DNA of 64,000 bases from Paraburkholderia madseniana (GTDB taxonomy: Bacteria > Pseudomonadota > Gammaproteobacteria > Burkholderiales > Burkholderiaceae): assembly GCF_009690905.1 (NCBI RefSeq), contig NZ_VOSW01000054.1, positions 1 to 64,000 on the forward strand, in the 5' to 3' direction. This document shows positions 52,348 to 59,847 of the stretch, piece by piece (the first letter of the stretch is position 1; every line of letters starts with the position of its first letter). The position numbers and the translations under genes are program-made. The notes beneath the pieces were generated by a model. The model was not told the origin of the DNA, ran no database searches, and saw nothing but the letters and a program-made list of their open reading frames with translations.

Positions 52348-53232
52348 TCAGACGCCCGGCGCCTGACCGGCGATGGTGACGCGCTGCCCGTAGCGGTTGA
52401 GCGGGTAGTAGTCCCAGACCGCGTGGTGTTGTGTGCATCGGTTGTCCCAGAACACCATCGAGTTCAGCGTCCAGGGGATCCGGCAGACGAGCGGTGGCGT
52501 CAGTTCGATCATTCGATAGAGCATCTCAAGCACGCACCTGCTCTCGTAGCTGGTGAGCTGGACGATGCGGGACGTGAAGCCCCGGTTGACGAACAGCAGC
52601 TTGCGGCCGGTCTCGGGATGGCGCACCACGATCGGATGCTCGGCGGTCGGAAAGCCTCCCTCCGGCGCCTTGTGTTTGTAGTTGCCGACGTACGGAATCG
52701 CGCCGTCGTGAATGGCGGTCATGCCCTCGAGCAAACTCTTGAGTCGATCCGACAGCATGTCGTAGGCGAGGTACATGTTGGCGAACATGGTGTCGCCGCC
52801 GATGCCTCCCTCTGGCATCTGCGTGACGTAGAGCATTGAGCCCATTGGGGGTTCGGCATCGCACGACACATCCGTGTGCCAGCCTTCGCCGGCCACACTC
52901 CTGGAGTGCTTGCCAGCCTTGACCTCGAAGATCTCCGGGTCCTTGCCCGGCTTTACGGCGTTGAGCGGATGCACGTGCAACGCGCCGAAGCGCCGGCCGA
53001 GGCGCTTGTGCTGCTCGGGCGTCATCTGCTGGTCGCGGAAGATGACGACCAGATTCTCCAGCCACGCATGACGGATCTCGTCGAACTGTTGATCCGAGAG
53101 TTCGGTGGACAGATCCACGCCGCCGATTTCCGCGCCGATCGTGTGCGTCAGCGGCTTGACGCTGATGGTTTCGTAGTGCCGGCGAGGACGGCTGTTCCAC
53201 GCCTCGATGGCGCTTAATCCATAGTCGTTCAT
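52348..53232 (-). CDS. TauD/TfdA-family 2-oxoglutarate dioxygenase
   Basis: A 294-residue Fe(II)/2-oxoglutarate-dependent dioxygenase. The metal site is GWHTDVSCD (His, Asp) and the later His in NRCTQHHAVWDYYP. The 2-oxoglutarate-binding Arg candidate is in NRYGQRVTI near the C-terminus. The VNRGFTSRIVQLTSYES segment is also typical of the TfdA/TauD group, which hydroxylates sulfonates, aryloxyacids or carnitine-like acids, often cleaving a C-S or C-O bond. The ATG overlaps the end of the CoA ligase gene by 4 bases, so the two are coupled. It probably performs an oxidative step on the cluster substrate. Confidence 0.9.
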   Translation of the reverse strand: MNDYGLSAIEAWNSRPRRHYETISVKPLTHTIGAEIGGVDLSTELSDQQFDEIRHAWLENLVVIFRDQQMTPEQHKRLGRRFGALHVHPLNAVKPGKDPEIFEVKAGKHSRSVAGEGWHTDVSCDAEPPMGSMLYVTQMPEGGIGGDTMFANMYLAYDMLSDRLKSLLEGMTAIHDGAIPYVGNYKHKAPEGGFPTAEHPIVVRHPETGRKLLFVNRGFTSRIVQLTSYESRCVLEMLYRMIELTPPLVCRIPWTLNSMVFWDNRCTQHHAVWDYYPLNRYGQRVTIAGQAPGV

Positions 53233-54818
53233 TGTTTGCTTCCTTCCTTTCGTGATGCCAGGTATGTGTCTCGTAGGGTGTTCTTCGTGACCTTGCCCGC
53301 GCCGTTGCGCGGCAGCGCGTCGACGAACTCCACCAGGCGCGGTTTCTTATAACCGGCGATGCGCTCTGCGCAGTGGCGCTGCAGTTCTTCGGCCGTGGTC
53401 GTCGTGCCGGTGCGCGTGACCACGAAGGCCGCGACCGTCTCACCCCACTCGGAGTCGGGCAGCCCCAGCACGGCGGCTTCCGACACTGCGCAATGGCTGA
53501 CGAGCGCATCTTCGACTTCGCGCGCGTAGACGTTGAAACCGCCCGAGATGATCATGTCCTTGTTGCGGCCGACGATGTACAGAAAGCCGGCCTTGTCGAA
53601 GTAGCCGAGATCACCCGTGTAGTACCAGCCGTCACGTACCGTTTCGGCAAGCAGTTCGGGCCGGCGCCAGAATTGCACCTCGCCGATGCCGCGATGCTCG
53701 ATCGTGATTTCGCCGATCTCGTCCGGCGGCAGCGCGGCGCCGCTGGTGTCGCGGATCACGATGTGTACGTTGGCCGTCGGCCGTCCGCACGACAGCAAGC
53801 GGTGCTCCTGCGTCACATCACCGACCAGATGATCGTCTGGGTACAGCACAGTCAGCGGTTGCGCCGCTTCCGTCATGCCGTACTGCTGGCGCAGGATCGG
53901 CCCGAATGCGGCGATCGCACGCTTGATGAGCGCGGGCGGCGTCGGTGCAGTGCCATAGTGGATGCGCCGCAACGATGACAGATCCGCCTTGGCGCCGCCT
54001 TCCACTGCGTCGACCAGGCGGTTCAGCATCGTGGGCACGAGCATGATCTGGGTGATGCGGTACCGCTCGATCAATGCGAGCACCGCCCCCACGTCGAACC
54101 CGTCTTCTATCACGTTGCGCGCCCCGCACATGTAGCAGGGCAGCAAGTGGACTCCGGCTGCGTGCGTCAATGGGCCGACGTGCAACATCGCGTCGTCCGG
54201 ACCAAGCCGATACTCCATCGCGTCGAAGTGATTGGTGAGGCGGGCCTGCCAGCGCGCGAGCGAGTAGGCCACCCCTTTGGGCTTGCCGGTCGTGCCCGAG
54301 GTATAGGCGAGGCGTAGCAGATGTTCGGAGCCGACCTCGATTGCGGGTGCTGTCTCGCTCGCGGTGCGGACAAGTGTCTCGTACTCGATCGTTCCCGGTG
54401 CCGACCATCCGAGCGCGACGACGTGCCTGAGCGCCGGCGCCGGGGCTGACGGCAGGCGGGCGGCCAGCCGCGCGCCGACGTCGCGGAACTCCGGGCCTAC
54501 GATCACGATGGCAGCTTCGCAGTCGTTGAGGATATCCACCTGCTCATGCAGTGTGTGGCGGGCATTCAGTGGCACGTAGGTCAGCGCGGCCTTCTCCGCT
54601 CCGAAGAAGCTGTCTACGGTCTCTTCTGAATTGGCAAGCAGCGCCGCGATGCGCTCGCCGGGCTTCAGCCCGAGCGAGATCAGGGCGTTGGCCAGCCGAT
54701 TGCTGCGTCGTTCGACCTCATCGAACGTGATGTTGCGGCCCTGAAAGACGAGGGCGGTTCGGCTCGCGTGCTGAGCCGATGCCCAGGAAATCATGCGGCC
54801 CGCAATCTGAGTGCTCAT
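53229..54818 (-). CDS. Acyl-CoA synthetase (AMP-forming)
   Basis: A 529-residue ANL-family ligase. It has the phosphate loop LAYTSGTTGKPKGVAYS near residues 170-186, the aromatic-rich YGMTEAAQP, the YYTGDLGYFDKAGFLYIVGRNKDMIISGG hinge, and the catalytic Lys in LPRNGAGKVTKNTLRD. It would activate a carboxylic acid to its CoA thioester. It is the first gene of the leftward operon (ligase, dioxygenase, bioB). There is no ribosome binding site close to ATG 54818, and the putative operator at 54832-54843 sits only 13 bases upstream, so a very short or leaderless transcript is possible. Confidence 0.92.
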   Translation of the reverse strand: MSTQIAGRMISWASAQHASRTALVFQGRNITFDEVERRSNRLANALISLGLKPGERIAALLANSEETVDSFFGAEKAALTYVPLNARHTLHEQVDILNDCEAAIVIVGPEFRDVGARLAARLPSAPAPALRHVVALGWSAPGTIEYETLVRTASETAPAIEVGSEHLLRLAYTSGTTGKPKGVAYSLARWQARLTNHFDAMEYRLGPDDAMLHVGPLTHAAGVHLLPCYMCGARNVIEDGFDVGAVLALIERYRITQIMLVPTMLNRLVDAVEGGAKADLSSLRRIHYGTAPTPPALIKRAIAAFGPILRQQYGMTEAAQPLTVLYPDDHLVGDVTQEHRLLSCGRPTANVHIVIRDTSGAALPPDEIGEITIEHRGIGEVQFWRRPELLAETVRDGWYYTGDLGYFDKAGFLYIVGRNKDMIISGGFNVYAREVEDALVSHCAVSEAAVLGLPDSEWGETVAAFVVTRTGTTTTAEELQRHCAERIAGYKKPRLVEFVDALPRNGAGKVTKNTLRDTYLASRKEGSKQ

Positions 54819-54831
54819 ATAAAATTGTCCG

Positions 54832-54843
54832 ATTGTCTACAAT
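54832..54843. promoter_or_regulatory. Putative GntR/FCD operator ATTGTCTACAAT
   Basis: An inverted repeat with arms ATTGT and ACAAT separated by 2 bases, 13 bases before the CoA ligase start. It matches sites at 57700-57711 (ATTGTTGACAAT) and, less well, at 57176-57187 and 55653-55664. TTGT-N2/3-ACAA is the usual form of FCD-type GntR operators. The adjacent gene encodes such a regulator. Confidence 0.65.
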
Positions 54844-54879
54844 AGTAGGTGGCAAAGCACCGAAAATCGGTGCGGTACG

Positions 54880-55593
54880 TCAGCCTTGCTGAAGGTGCTT
54901 CACGGCTGCGACGCGCGACGCCTCGACGAGGCCTTCGAGAGCCGCTGCGGCGAGGTCGGCGTTGCCGGCCTCAAGGGCGATCACGAAGCTGCGCCAGCTG
55001 GCGGCCGACTGTGTGCGGCGTTGCGGTTCGCGCAATCCGAGCCGGGTATATCGCGCTGTCTGGTTGACGAGCGACTCCAGCATCTCCACCAGCCGATGGT
55101 TGTCGCAGGCGGCGAGTAGCAGCCGGCTGAGCAGCATGCTGATTTTCGCGTGCTCTTCCGTCGCGCTCTCCTGACCGCCGAGCGCTTCCAGAGCACGAAC
55201 TTGCTGATCCACCGCCTTGATCAGTGCCGGCGGCGCAGGGCAGATCTTGCGGGCAAGCAGGCCGATGAGGGAGCGCCGAACCTCGAAGAGGTCGTTGACT
55301 TCCTTTGCGCTGAGTTGCGTGATGTGCGCGCCGCGCTGTGGCAAGATGCGCACGACGCCACTCTTTTCGAGGATCCGCAGCGCTTCCCGGATCGGGCCGC
55401 GGCTGACCTGGAACTGCGACGCCAGCTCCTGCTCGCGCACGCGATCGCCTGGCTGGTAGTCGCCTCGTAACACCGCGTCGGTGATGCTCTCTGCGATCTG
55501 TTCCGGCATGGTCAGGGGCCGCGGGCTGCCGCGGCCTCCGCGCGAACCGGTGGGGACCGCAACATCGGCAATGTTGTCGTCAGTGGTCGACAT
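54880..55593 (-). CDS. GntR-family regulator, FCD subfamily
   Basis: A 237-residue transcription factor. The winged helix covers about residues 28-95, with AESITDAVLRGDYQPGDRVREQELASQFQVSRGPIREALRILEKSG as the GntR signature. The C-terminal FCD ligand-binding domain follows (LFEVRRSLIGLLARKI, then HRLVEMLESLVNQTARY). The start at 55593 (MSTTDDN) is the last Met before the conserved region; upstream codons lack homology. It sits between the ligase operon and the MFS gene. ATTGT-N2-ACAAT-like sites lie upstream of it and of every other transcription unit in the cluster, so it is the likely local repressor, including of itself. Confidence 0.92.
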   Translation of the reverse strand: MSTTDDNIADVAVPTGSRGGRGSPRPLTMPEQIAESITDAVLRGDYQPGDRVREQELASQFQVSRGPIREALRILEKSGVVRILPQRGAHITQLSAKEVNDLFEVRRSLIGLLARKICPAPPALIKAVDQQVRALEALGGQESATEEHAKISMLLSRLLLAACDNHRLVEMLESLVNQTARYTRLGLREPQRRTQSAASWRSFVIALEAGNADLAAAALEGLVEASRVAAVKHLQQG

Positions 55594-55652
55594 GATTCCG
55601 TTTAGCTTATGTAGGGTTGTAGTACTGCACCAGCAGTCTATCATAACGTATT

Positions 55653-55664
55653 CGTGTTGACAAT
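55653..55664. promoter_or_regulatory. Putative GntR operator (degenerate) CGTGTTGACAAT
   Basis: Matches the right half TTGACAAT of the site at 57700-57711, 59 bases upstream of the gntR start. An adjacent AT-rich CAATATTACAATATTG near 55661-55676 may extend the binding region. Autoregulation is plausible. Confidence 0.45.
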
Positions 55665-55858
55665 ATTACAATATTGCTTGGGCGTCAAGCCGACCGCTGC
55701 GCGAGTTGCTACCGCCCTTGAATCGATGCCTCAGGGACCACCATTTCGCCAGGATCGGCTTCCAGCTCACGGTCGCAAGTTTCTTCAGTCGCGTCTTCAT
55801 GCTGATTCCGGCGCTGGCGTCAACCAGGCCGCCAACCCGGGACGCGTGACCATGAAAA

Positions 55859-57136
55859 TCATGGGAGCACGGCCTCGCTGGCACCCTGAGGCGTCGGGGC
55901 CTTGCTACACAGGCGCCGCGCCGCCATCAGGAAGAACAGCGCCGACGCGATGGCCACGATATCCGCCCCCAACAACACCTTCGTGAGCGGCGCGCTTACG
56001 CCGGCGCGCGCCAGCGCGTCGCTCACCGAGCCAATGGCAAAGCTGCCGATGGCGACGGCGAAGACGTTGATCAGCAGCATGCAGCAACCGGTAATGGTCG
56101 AACGCATCTGCGGCGGGGTCAGGCTCTGGATGACCGTGATGGCCGGCCCATACAGCGCCAGCGGGAGGAAGAATCCGGCGCACATCCCCACGTAGAACAG
56201 CGGGGAGCCGGCCGGCGCCAGGCGGTAAGCGATCATCAGCGGCGCTGCCAGCAGCACCAGTATCAGCATGAACGTAGCGAGCCCGCCAGGGAGGCGGCGC
56301 GCATAGCGGTCGCCCAGCGCGCCACCGGCGATCGAACCCAGCGTGCCGAAGACGATCTGCAGCATCCCGATCGTCCTGGCGATACCGGCGCCATCGAAGC
56401 CGCGCTCACGCACCAGCCATAGTTGCGTGAATGAAAGCCCGGCCGCGACCATATGGACCAGTACGAAACCAGCGATCGTCAGCACGATCGCCGGGTTCCC
56501 TCGCAGCAGGGCAACGACGGCACGCACCTGCGCGGCGAAAGGTTCGCCGCGCGCGTCTTGCGGCCGCTCGTCGCGGTGCTCGCGCAGCAGCGATAGCGGC
56601 AGCGCGAGAGCCATCCCGATCGCGCCCAGCGCAAAAAAGGTCGTGCGCCAGCCATGCTCGGCGCCAAACGAGCCGGCGAGCAGGAAGCTACAGCCGATGC
56701 CAACCGGAATGCCCATGAAGAACAGGCCAATCGCCGCGCTTCGCCGCTGAGAGGCGAAGACTTCATACAGCAGCGCCACGGCGGCCGGGATCAAGGCGGC
56801 CTCGCCACTGGCGACGAGAAAGCGTGCTGCTACCATCTCCCCGAACGTGTGTGCCGTGCCGGAAGCCGCGGTGCATACGCTCCAGATGACGAGACCGACG
56901 GCGATCAGGCGGGGGCGACTGAAGCGGTCGGCGAGTGTTCCCATGAGCACCGACATCACACCGTAACTCAAGACCCACACGGCACCGACCAGGAAGCCGT
57001 ACTGCGCGTTGCTGAGCGCCAGGTCCCGCGTGATCTGCGGCGAGAAGCCCAGCAGCATGTTGCGGTCGATTTGACCCAGAAGATGAATCGTCAATAGTGT
57101 GGCGAGCACAGCGCCCGGCCTGTTCTTCCAGTTCAT
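55859..57136 (-). CDS. MFS transporter
   Basis: A 425-residue transporter with about twelve helices. Landmarks are HLLGQIDRNMLLGFSPQI in helix 1, MGTLADRFSRPRLIAVGLVIWS for the loop 2-3 signature, and FLVASGEAALIPAAVALLYEVF in helix 4-5. The pattern resembles organic-acid or spinster-like MFS carriers. AAGGAG lies 6 bases before the ATG. It is a single leftward gene between the regulator and the carboxylase remnant, with a putative GntR site 40 bases upstream. It probably imports the substrate of the carboxylase pathway. Confidence 0.9.
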   Translation of the reverse strand: MNWKNRPGAVLATLLTIHLLGQIDRNMLLGFSPQITRDLALSNAQYGFLVGAVWVLSYGVMSVLMGTLADRFSRPRLIAVGLVIWSVCTAASGTAHTFGEMVAARFLVASGEAALIPAAVALLYEVFASQRRSAAIGLFFMGIPVGIGCSFLLAGSFGAEHGWRTTFFALGAIGMALALPLSLLREHRDERPQDARGEPFAAQVRAVVALLRGNPAIVLTIAGFVLVHMVAAGLSFTQLWLVRERGFDGAGIARTIGMLQIVFGTLGSIAGGALGDRYARRLPGGLATFMLILVLLAAPLMIAYRLAPAGSPLFYVGMCAGFFLPLALYGPAITVIQSLTPPQMRSTITGCCMLLINVFAVAIGSFAIGSVSDALARAGVSAPLTKVLLGADIVAIASALFFLMAARRLCSKAPTPQGASEAVLP

Positions 57137-57175
57137 GCGTGTCTCCTTTTCGGCGACATTGGCCGAATTCGTATG

Positions 57176-57187
57176 ATTGTCGACACA
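57176..57187. promoter_or_regulatory. Putative GntR operator ATTGTCGACACA
   Basis: The core TGTCGACA is a perfect palindrome and the left arm ATTGT matches the other sites. It lies 40 bases upstream of the MFS start, in the short gap after the biotinyl-fusion gene. Confidence 0.5.
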
Positions 57188-57222
57188 TTGGCCCCCAAAT
57201 ACCTTAGCAGAGCCGTGCGTCC

Positions 57223-57645
57223 TCAGTCGTGTTCGATCACCGAGAGGTCCTGGCCTTCACGCACCGCTTCGCCTTCCTTGACGAGTACGGAGATCAGGCG
57301 GCAGGTCTCGGGCGCTATCACTGGAATTTCCATCTTCATCGATTCCAGTGTCAGAACAACCTGATCTTCATCCATGCTGTCGCCGGGTTGCGCATCGATC
57401 CGGCCGAGGCCGGTGATCTTGCCGTCAGCCGGCGTCGACTCGCGATCGGCGGCTACTGCCGACGTGGCAAGCGTGCCGATTTCCTTGAACGAACCTTCGT
57501 CGAGCAGACGTTCGACACGTTCCCGGGCGTTCAGCGCGCCGGTCGCGCGCCGCTGCTCGAGCTTGGCGCTGCCTCCCATCGCCAGGGCATGGCGCACGCG
57601 GGCGTCGAATTGTTCAGACTGTTCTGAATATGTGGCGGTGGTCAC
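57223..57645 (-). CDS. Carboxyltransferase N-terminus fused to biotinyl domain (deletion product)
   Basis: A 140-residue frame from a GTG at 57645. Residues 1 to about 86 match the start of acyl-CoA carboxylase beta subunits (RVRHALAMGGSAKLEQRRATGALNARERVERLLDEGSFKEIG, then GKITGLGRID). Residues from about 87 match a small biotin carboxyl carrier from its second strand on (GDSMDEDQVVLTLESMKMEIPVIAPE) with biotin-accepting Lys104 in ESMKM. The ~400-residue carboxyltransferase core and the start of the carrier are gone. The simplest reading is one in-frame deletion that fused two adjacent genes. The biotinyl half may still fold and accept biotin. A GntR-type site lies 55 bases upstream. It may be a relic or a decoy carrier. 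Confidence 0.75.
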   Translation of the reverse strand: MTTATYSEQSEQFDARVRHALAMGGSAKLEQRRATGALNARERVERLLDEGSFKEIGTLATSAVAADRESTPADGKITGLGRIDAQPGDSMDEDQVVLTLESMKMEIPVIAPETCRLISVLVKEGEAVREGQDLSVIEHD

Positions 57646-57699
57646 AGGGGAGGCTCCGAAAGAGGTGTCGCGATGATGGCTACAATAACAGCAAGTCTT

Positions 57700-57711
57700 A
57701 TTGTTGACAAT
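57700..57711. promoter_or_regulatory. Putative GntR operator ATTGTTGACAAT
   Basis: A palindrome with ATTGT/ACAAT arms and 2-base spacer, followed directly by GACACAAT. It lies 55 bases upstream of the leftward carboxyltransferase-biotinyl gene and upstream of the rightward carboxylase operon, so it could control both directions. Confidence 0.65.
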
Positions 57712-57762
57712 GACACAATCTGTAAATATCATTGAGTCAAGGGAGCAGCCGCGGATACTGAA

Positions 57763-57927
57763 ATGAATATTGAGACGAACACCGAAATGAAACGCGTTCT
57801 GGTCACGGGTGCGGCCGGCCTCATTGGCGACGCTCTGACAGAGTCCGAGGCGCTCGGCTTCGCGGCGCTCGGCTTTGCTCACGACGGAACCCCTTCGCGA
57901 CTGGTTGTTCGCGCCATGGAGAATTGA
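57763..57927 (+). pseudogene. NAD-dependent epimerase N-terminal stub fused to unrelated tail
   Basis: A 54-codon frame. It begins with a Rossmann start, MKRVLVTGAAGLIGDALTES, typical of NAD-dependent epimerase/dehydratases, then ends EALGFAALGFAHDGTPSRLV and VRAMEN. The central 200 or more residues of an epimerase are absent, so it looks like an in-frame deletion product, parallel to the fusion across the divergent promoter. It may be translated: it sits directly before accB, its stop ending 3 bases before the accB ATG, and could couple translation of the operon. Confidence 0.6.
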
Positions 57928-57930
57928 GAG

Positions 57931-58413
57931 ATGTCACTGACACACACAGACGTCACCCGGATCCTCGAACTGCTCGATCGAGCCGCCGAACTGGATTCGC
58001 TGGAGGTCAAGCTGGGCGACTTCGTCGTTCAGGCAAGCAAGCCCGGTGCCGTTGCCCCGGACAGCGCGGCGGTGTTTCGGCCCGCTGCGACGGCTTCGCC
58101 GGCAGCCATGCAAGTGACGCCGAACGCTGCGCCGGCCGCGGAAACCGCCGTGCAGATCCCGGAAGGCATGGTCGCAATCCGTGCCCCGATGGTGGGTACC
58201 TTCTATAGCAGCCCGCGCCCGGGCGAGCCGCTGTTCGTCGAAGAGGGCGGGGTCGTCGAGGCTGACACGACCGTTTGCCTCGTCGAGGTCATGAAAATGT
58301 TCAATTCGGTGGAGAGCGCCACGCGCGGCATCGTTCACAAGATTCTGGTCCGTAACGGCGAACTGGTGCAGCACAACCAGGTGCTCATGCTGATCGCGCC
58401 GCTTCCCGCCTGA
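57931..58413 (+). CDS. accB: Biotin carboxyl carrier protein
   Basis: A 160-residue AccB-type carrier. The N-terminal helix region (DVTRILELLDRAAELDSLEVKLGDFVVQ) is that of acetyl-CoA carboxylase BCCP. An Ala/Pro-rich linker spans about residues 38-75. The C-terminal biotinyl domain carries APMVGTFYSSPRPGEPLFVEEG and the biotin-accepting Lys122 in CLVEVMKMFNSVE. It would shuttle carboxybiotin from the biotin carboxylase encoded next to the carboxyltransferase-like subunits. GAGAG lies just before the ATG. Being inside a catabolic-type cluster, it is probably a specialised paralogue, not the housekeeping fatty-acid copy. Confidence 0.93.
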   Translation: MSLTHTDVTRILELLDRAAELDSLEVKLGDFVVQASKPGAVAPDSAAVFRPAATASPAAMQVTPNAAPAAETAVQIPEGMVAIRAPMVGTFYSSPRPGEPLFVEEGGVVEADTTVCLVEVMKMFNSVESATRGIVHKILVRNGELVQHNQVLMLIAPLPA

Positions 58414-58434
58414 CCGAAACGAGGAGAGTCACTC

Positions 58435-59847
58435 ATGGTTCCAGTCGTCAAGCACGACATCCGGCGCGTCTTTGTCGCCAATCGCGGCGAGATCGCCGTG
58501 CGTATCATTCGCGCCTGCCGCAGCCTCGGCATCGAGACGGTAGCTGGCCTCTCAGAGGCGGACGTCGAAAGCCAGGCCGCGCGCCTCGCCGACCAGCACG
58601 TCGTACTTGGCCCGCCCCCGGCTTCGGAGAGCTATCTCAAGATCGCCAATCTGGTACGCGCTGCGAAAGAATCGGGCTGCGATGCGGTGCACCCCGGTTA
58701 CGGCTTCCTTTCTGAGCGCCCGGCGTTTGCCCGCGCCTGCGCAGAAGCGGGGCTCATCTTCATCGGCCCGTCGCCCGAAGCGATCGACGCGATGGGCGAC
58801 AAGATTACCGCCGTGGGCCTCGCCGCCAAGGCCGGCGTGCCGCGCGTGCCGGGCTCCGGCGCGTTGGCCGACCCTGAAGCCGCGCGCCGGATCGCCGCGG
58901 AAATCGGTTATCCGGTGCTGATGAAGGCGACCGCGGGCGGCGGCGGTCGCGGCATGCGCGTCGTGCGCTCCGACGACGAGGTCGAAGCCGCGTTCAAGTC
59001 GGCATCGTCGGAAGCCCAATCGGCCTTTGGCGATGCGACGCTCTATGTCGAGAAGTTCATCGAGAAGGCGCGGCACATCGAGATCCAGGTGATGGGCGAC
59101 CAGCATGGCAACGTGGTGCACCTTGGCGAGCGCGAATGCTCGACCCAGCGCAGGCACCAGAAGCTCATTGAAGAGGCACCGTCGCCGTTCCTCTCGGATG
59201 AGATGCGCGTGCAGATGGGCGAAGCAGCCGTGGGCCTGGCGCGTAACGTCGGGTACTTCGGGGCCGGCACGATCGAGTTCGTGGTCGACGACAGGGACGG
59301 CAAGTTCTATTTCCTTGAGATGAACACCCGCATCCAGGTCGAGCACCCGGTCACGGAAGAGGTGACGGGGCGCGACCTGGTGGCAGAGCAGATTCGCGTC
59401 GCCTGTGGGCTGCCGCTGTCGTTCAGTCAGCAGGACATTGCGCTCGACGGTCACGCGATCGAATGCCGCATCAATGCCGAGGACCCGGACAAAAACTTCC
59501 TGCCGCGGCCCGGACGTATTGATCGGTGGCAGCCACCCTCGGGCGAGGGCGTGCGGCTTGACACGCATTGCCATGAGGGCTACACGGTGCCGCCGTACTA
59601 CGACTCGCTGATCGCCAAGCTGATCGTTCATGCGCCGACGCGCGCCGAGGCGATCGCGCGAATGAGCCGGGCGCTGGCCGACTTCCACATCGAAGGTCCG
59701 GCTACGACGATCGCGTTCCACGAGGCAGTCCTCGAGCATGACGATTTTGCGAAGGGCCAGGTCACAACCCGCTGGGTCGAAGACACTTTTATTCCGGCCC
59801 GCAAGGCGGCGCTGAAGGCGGCCACGGCCGTGGAGGTGCAATCATGA
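58435..59847 (+). CDS. accC: Biotin carboxylase
   Basis: A 470-residue ATP-grasp enzyme that carboxylates biotin using ATP and bicarbonate. It has the N-terminal FVANRGEIAVRIIRACRSLGIETV, the Gly-rich ATP lid KATAGGGGRGMRVV, the HLGERECSTQRRHQKLIEEAPS block, and FLEMNTRIQVEHPVTEEVTG, which contains the catalytic Glu and Arg residues. All are intact and the length is that of AccC. The stop overlaps the ATG of the next gene by 4 bases. It follows accB by 21 bases, and lies in one operon with the two carboxyltransferase-like genes. Confidence 0.95.
   Translation: MVPVVKHDIRRVFVANRGEIAVRIIRACRSLGIETVAGLSEADVESQAARLADQHVVLGPPPASESYLKIANLVRAAKESGCDAVHPGYGFLSERPAFARACAEAGLIFIGPSPEAIDAMGDKITAVGLAAKAGVPRVPGSGALADPEAARRIAAEIGYPVLMKATAGGGGRGMRVVRSDDEVEAAFKSASSEAQSAFGDATLYVEKFIEKARHIEIQVMGDQHGNVVHLGERECSTQRRHQKLIEEAPSPFLSDEMRVQMGEAAVGLARNVGYFGAGTIEFVVDDRDGKFYFLEMNTRIQVEHPVTEEVTGRDLVAEQIRVACGLPLSFSQQDIALDGHAIECRINAEDPDKNFLPRPGRIDRWQPPSGEGVRLDTHCHEGYTVPPYYDSLIAKLIVHAPTRAEAIARMSRALADFHIEGPATTIAFHEAVLEHDDFAKGQVTTRWVEDTFIPARKAALKAATAVEVQS

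Noticed and set aside
58552..59841. 429-codon minus-strand frame
   Set aside because: Antisense of the biotin carboxylase; composition is Arg/His-rich as expected for a shadow.
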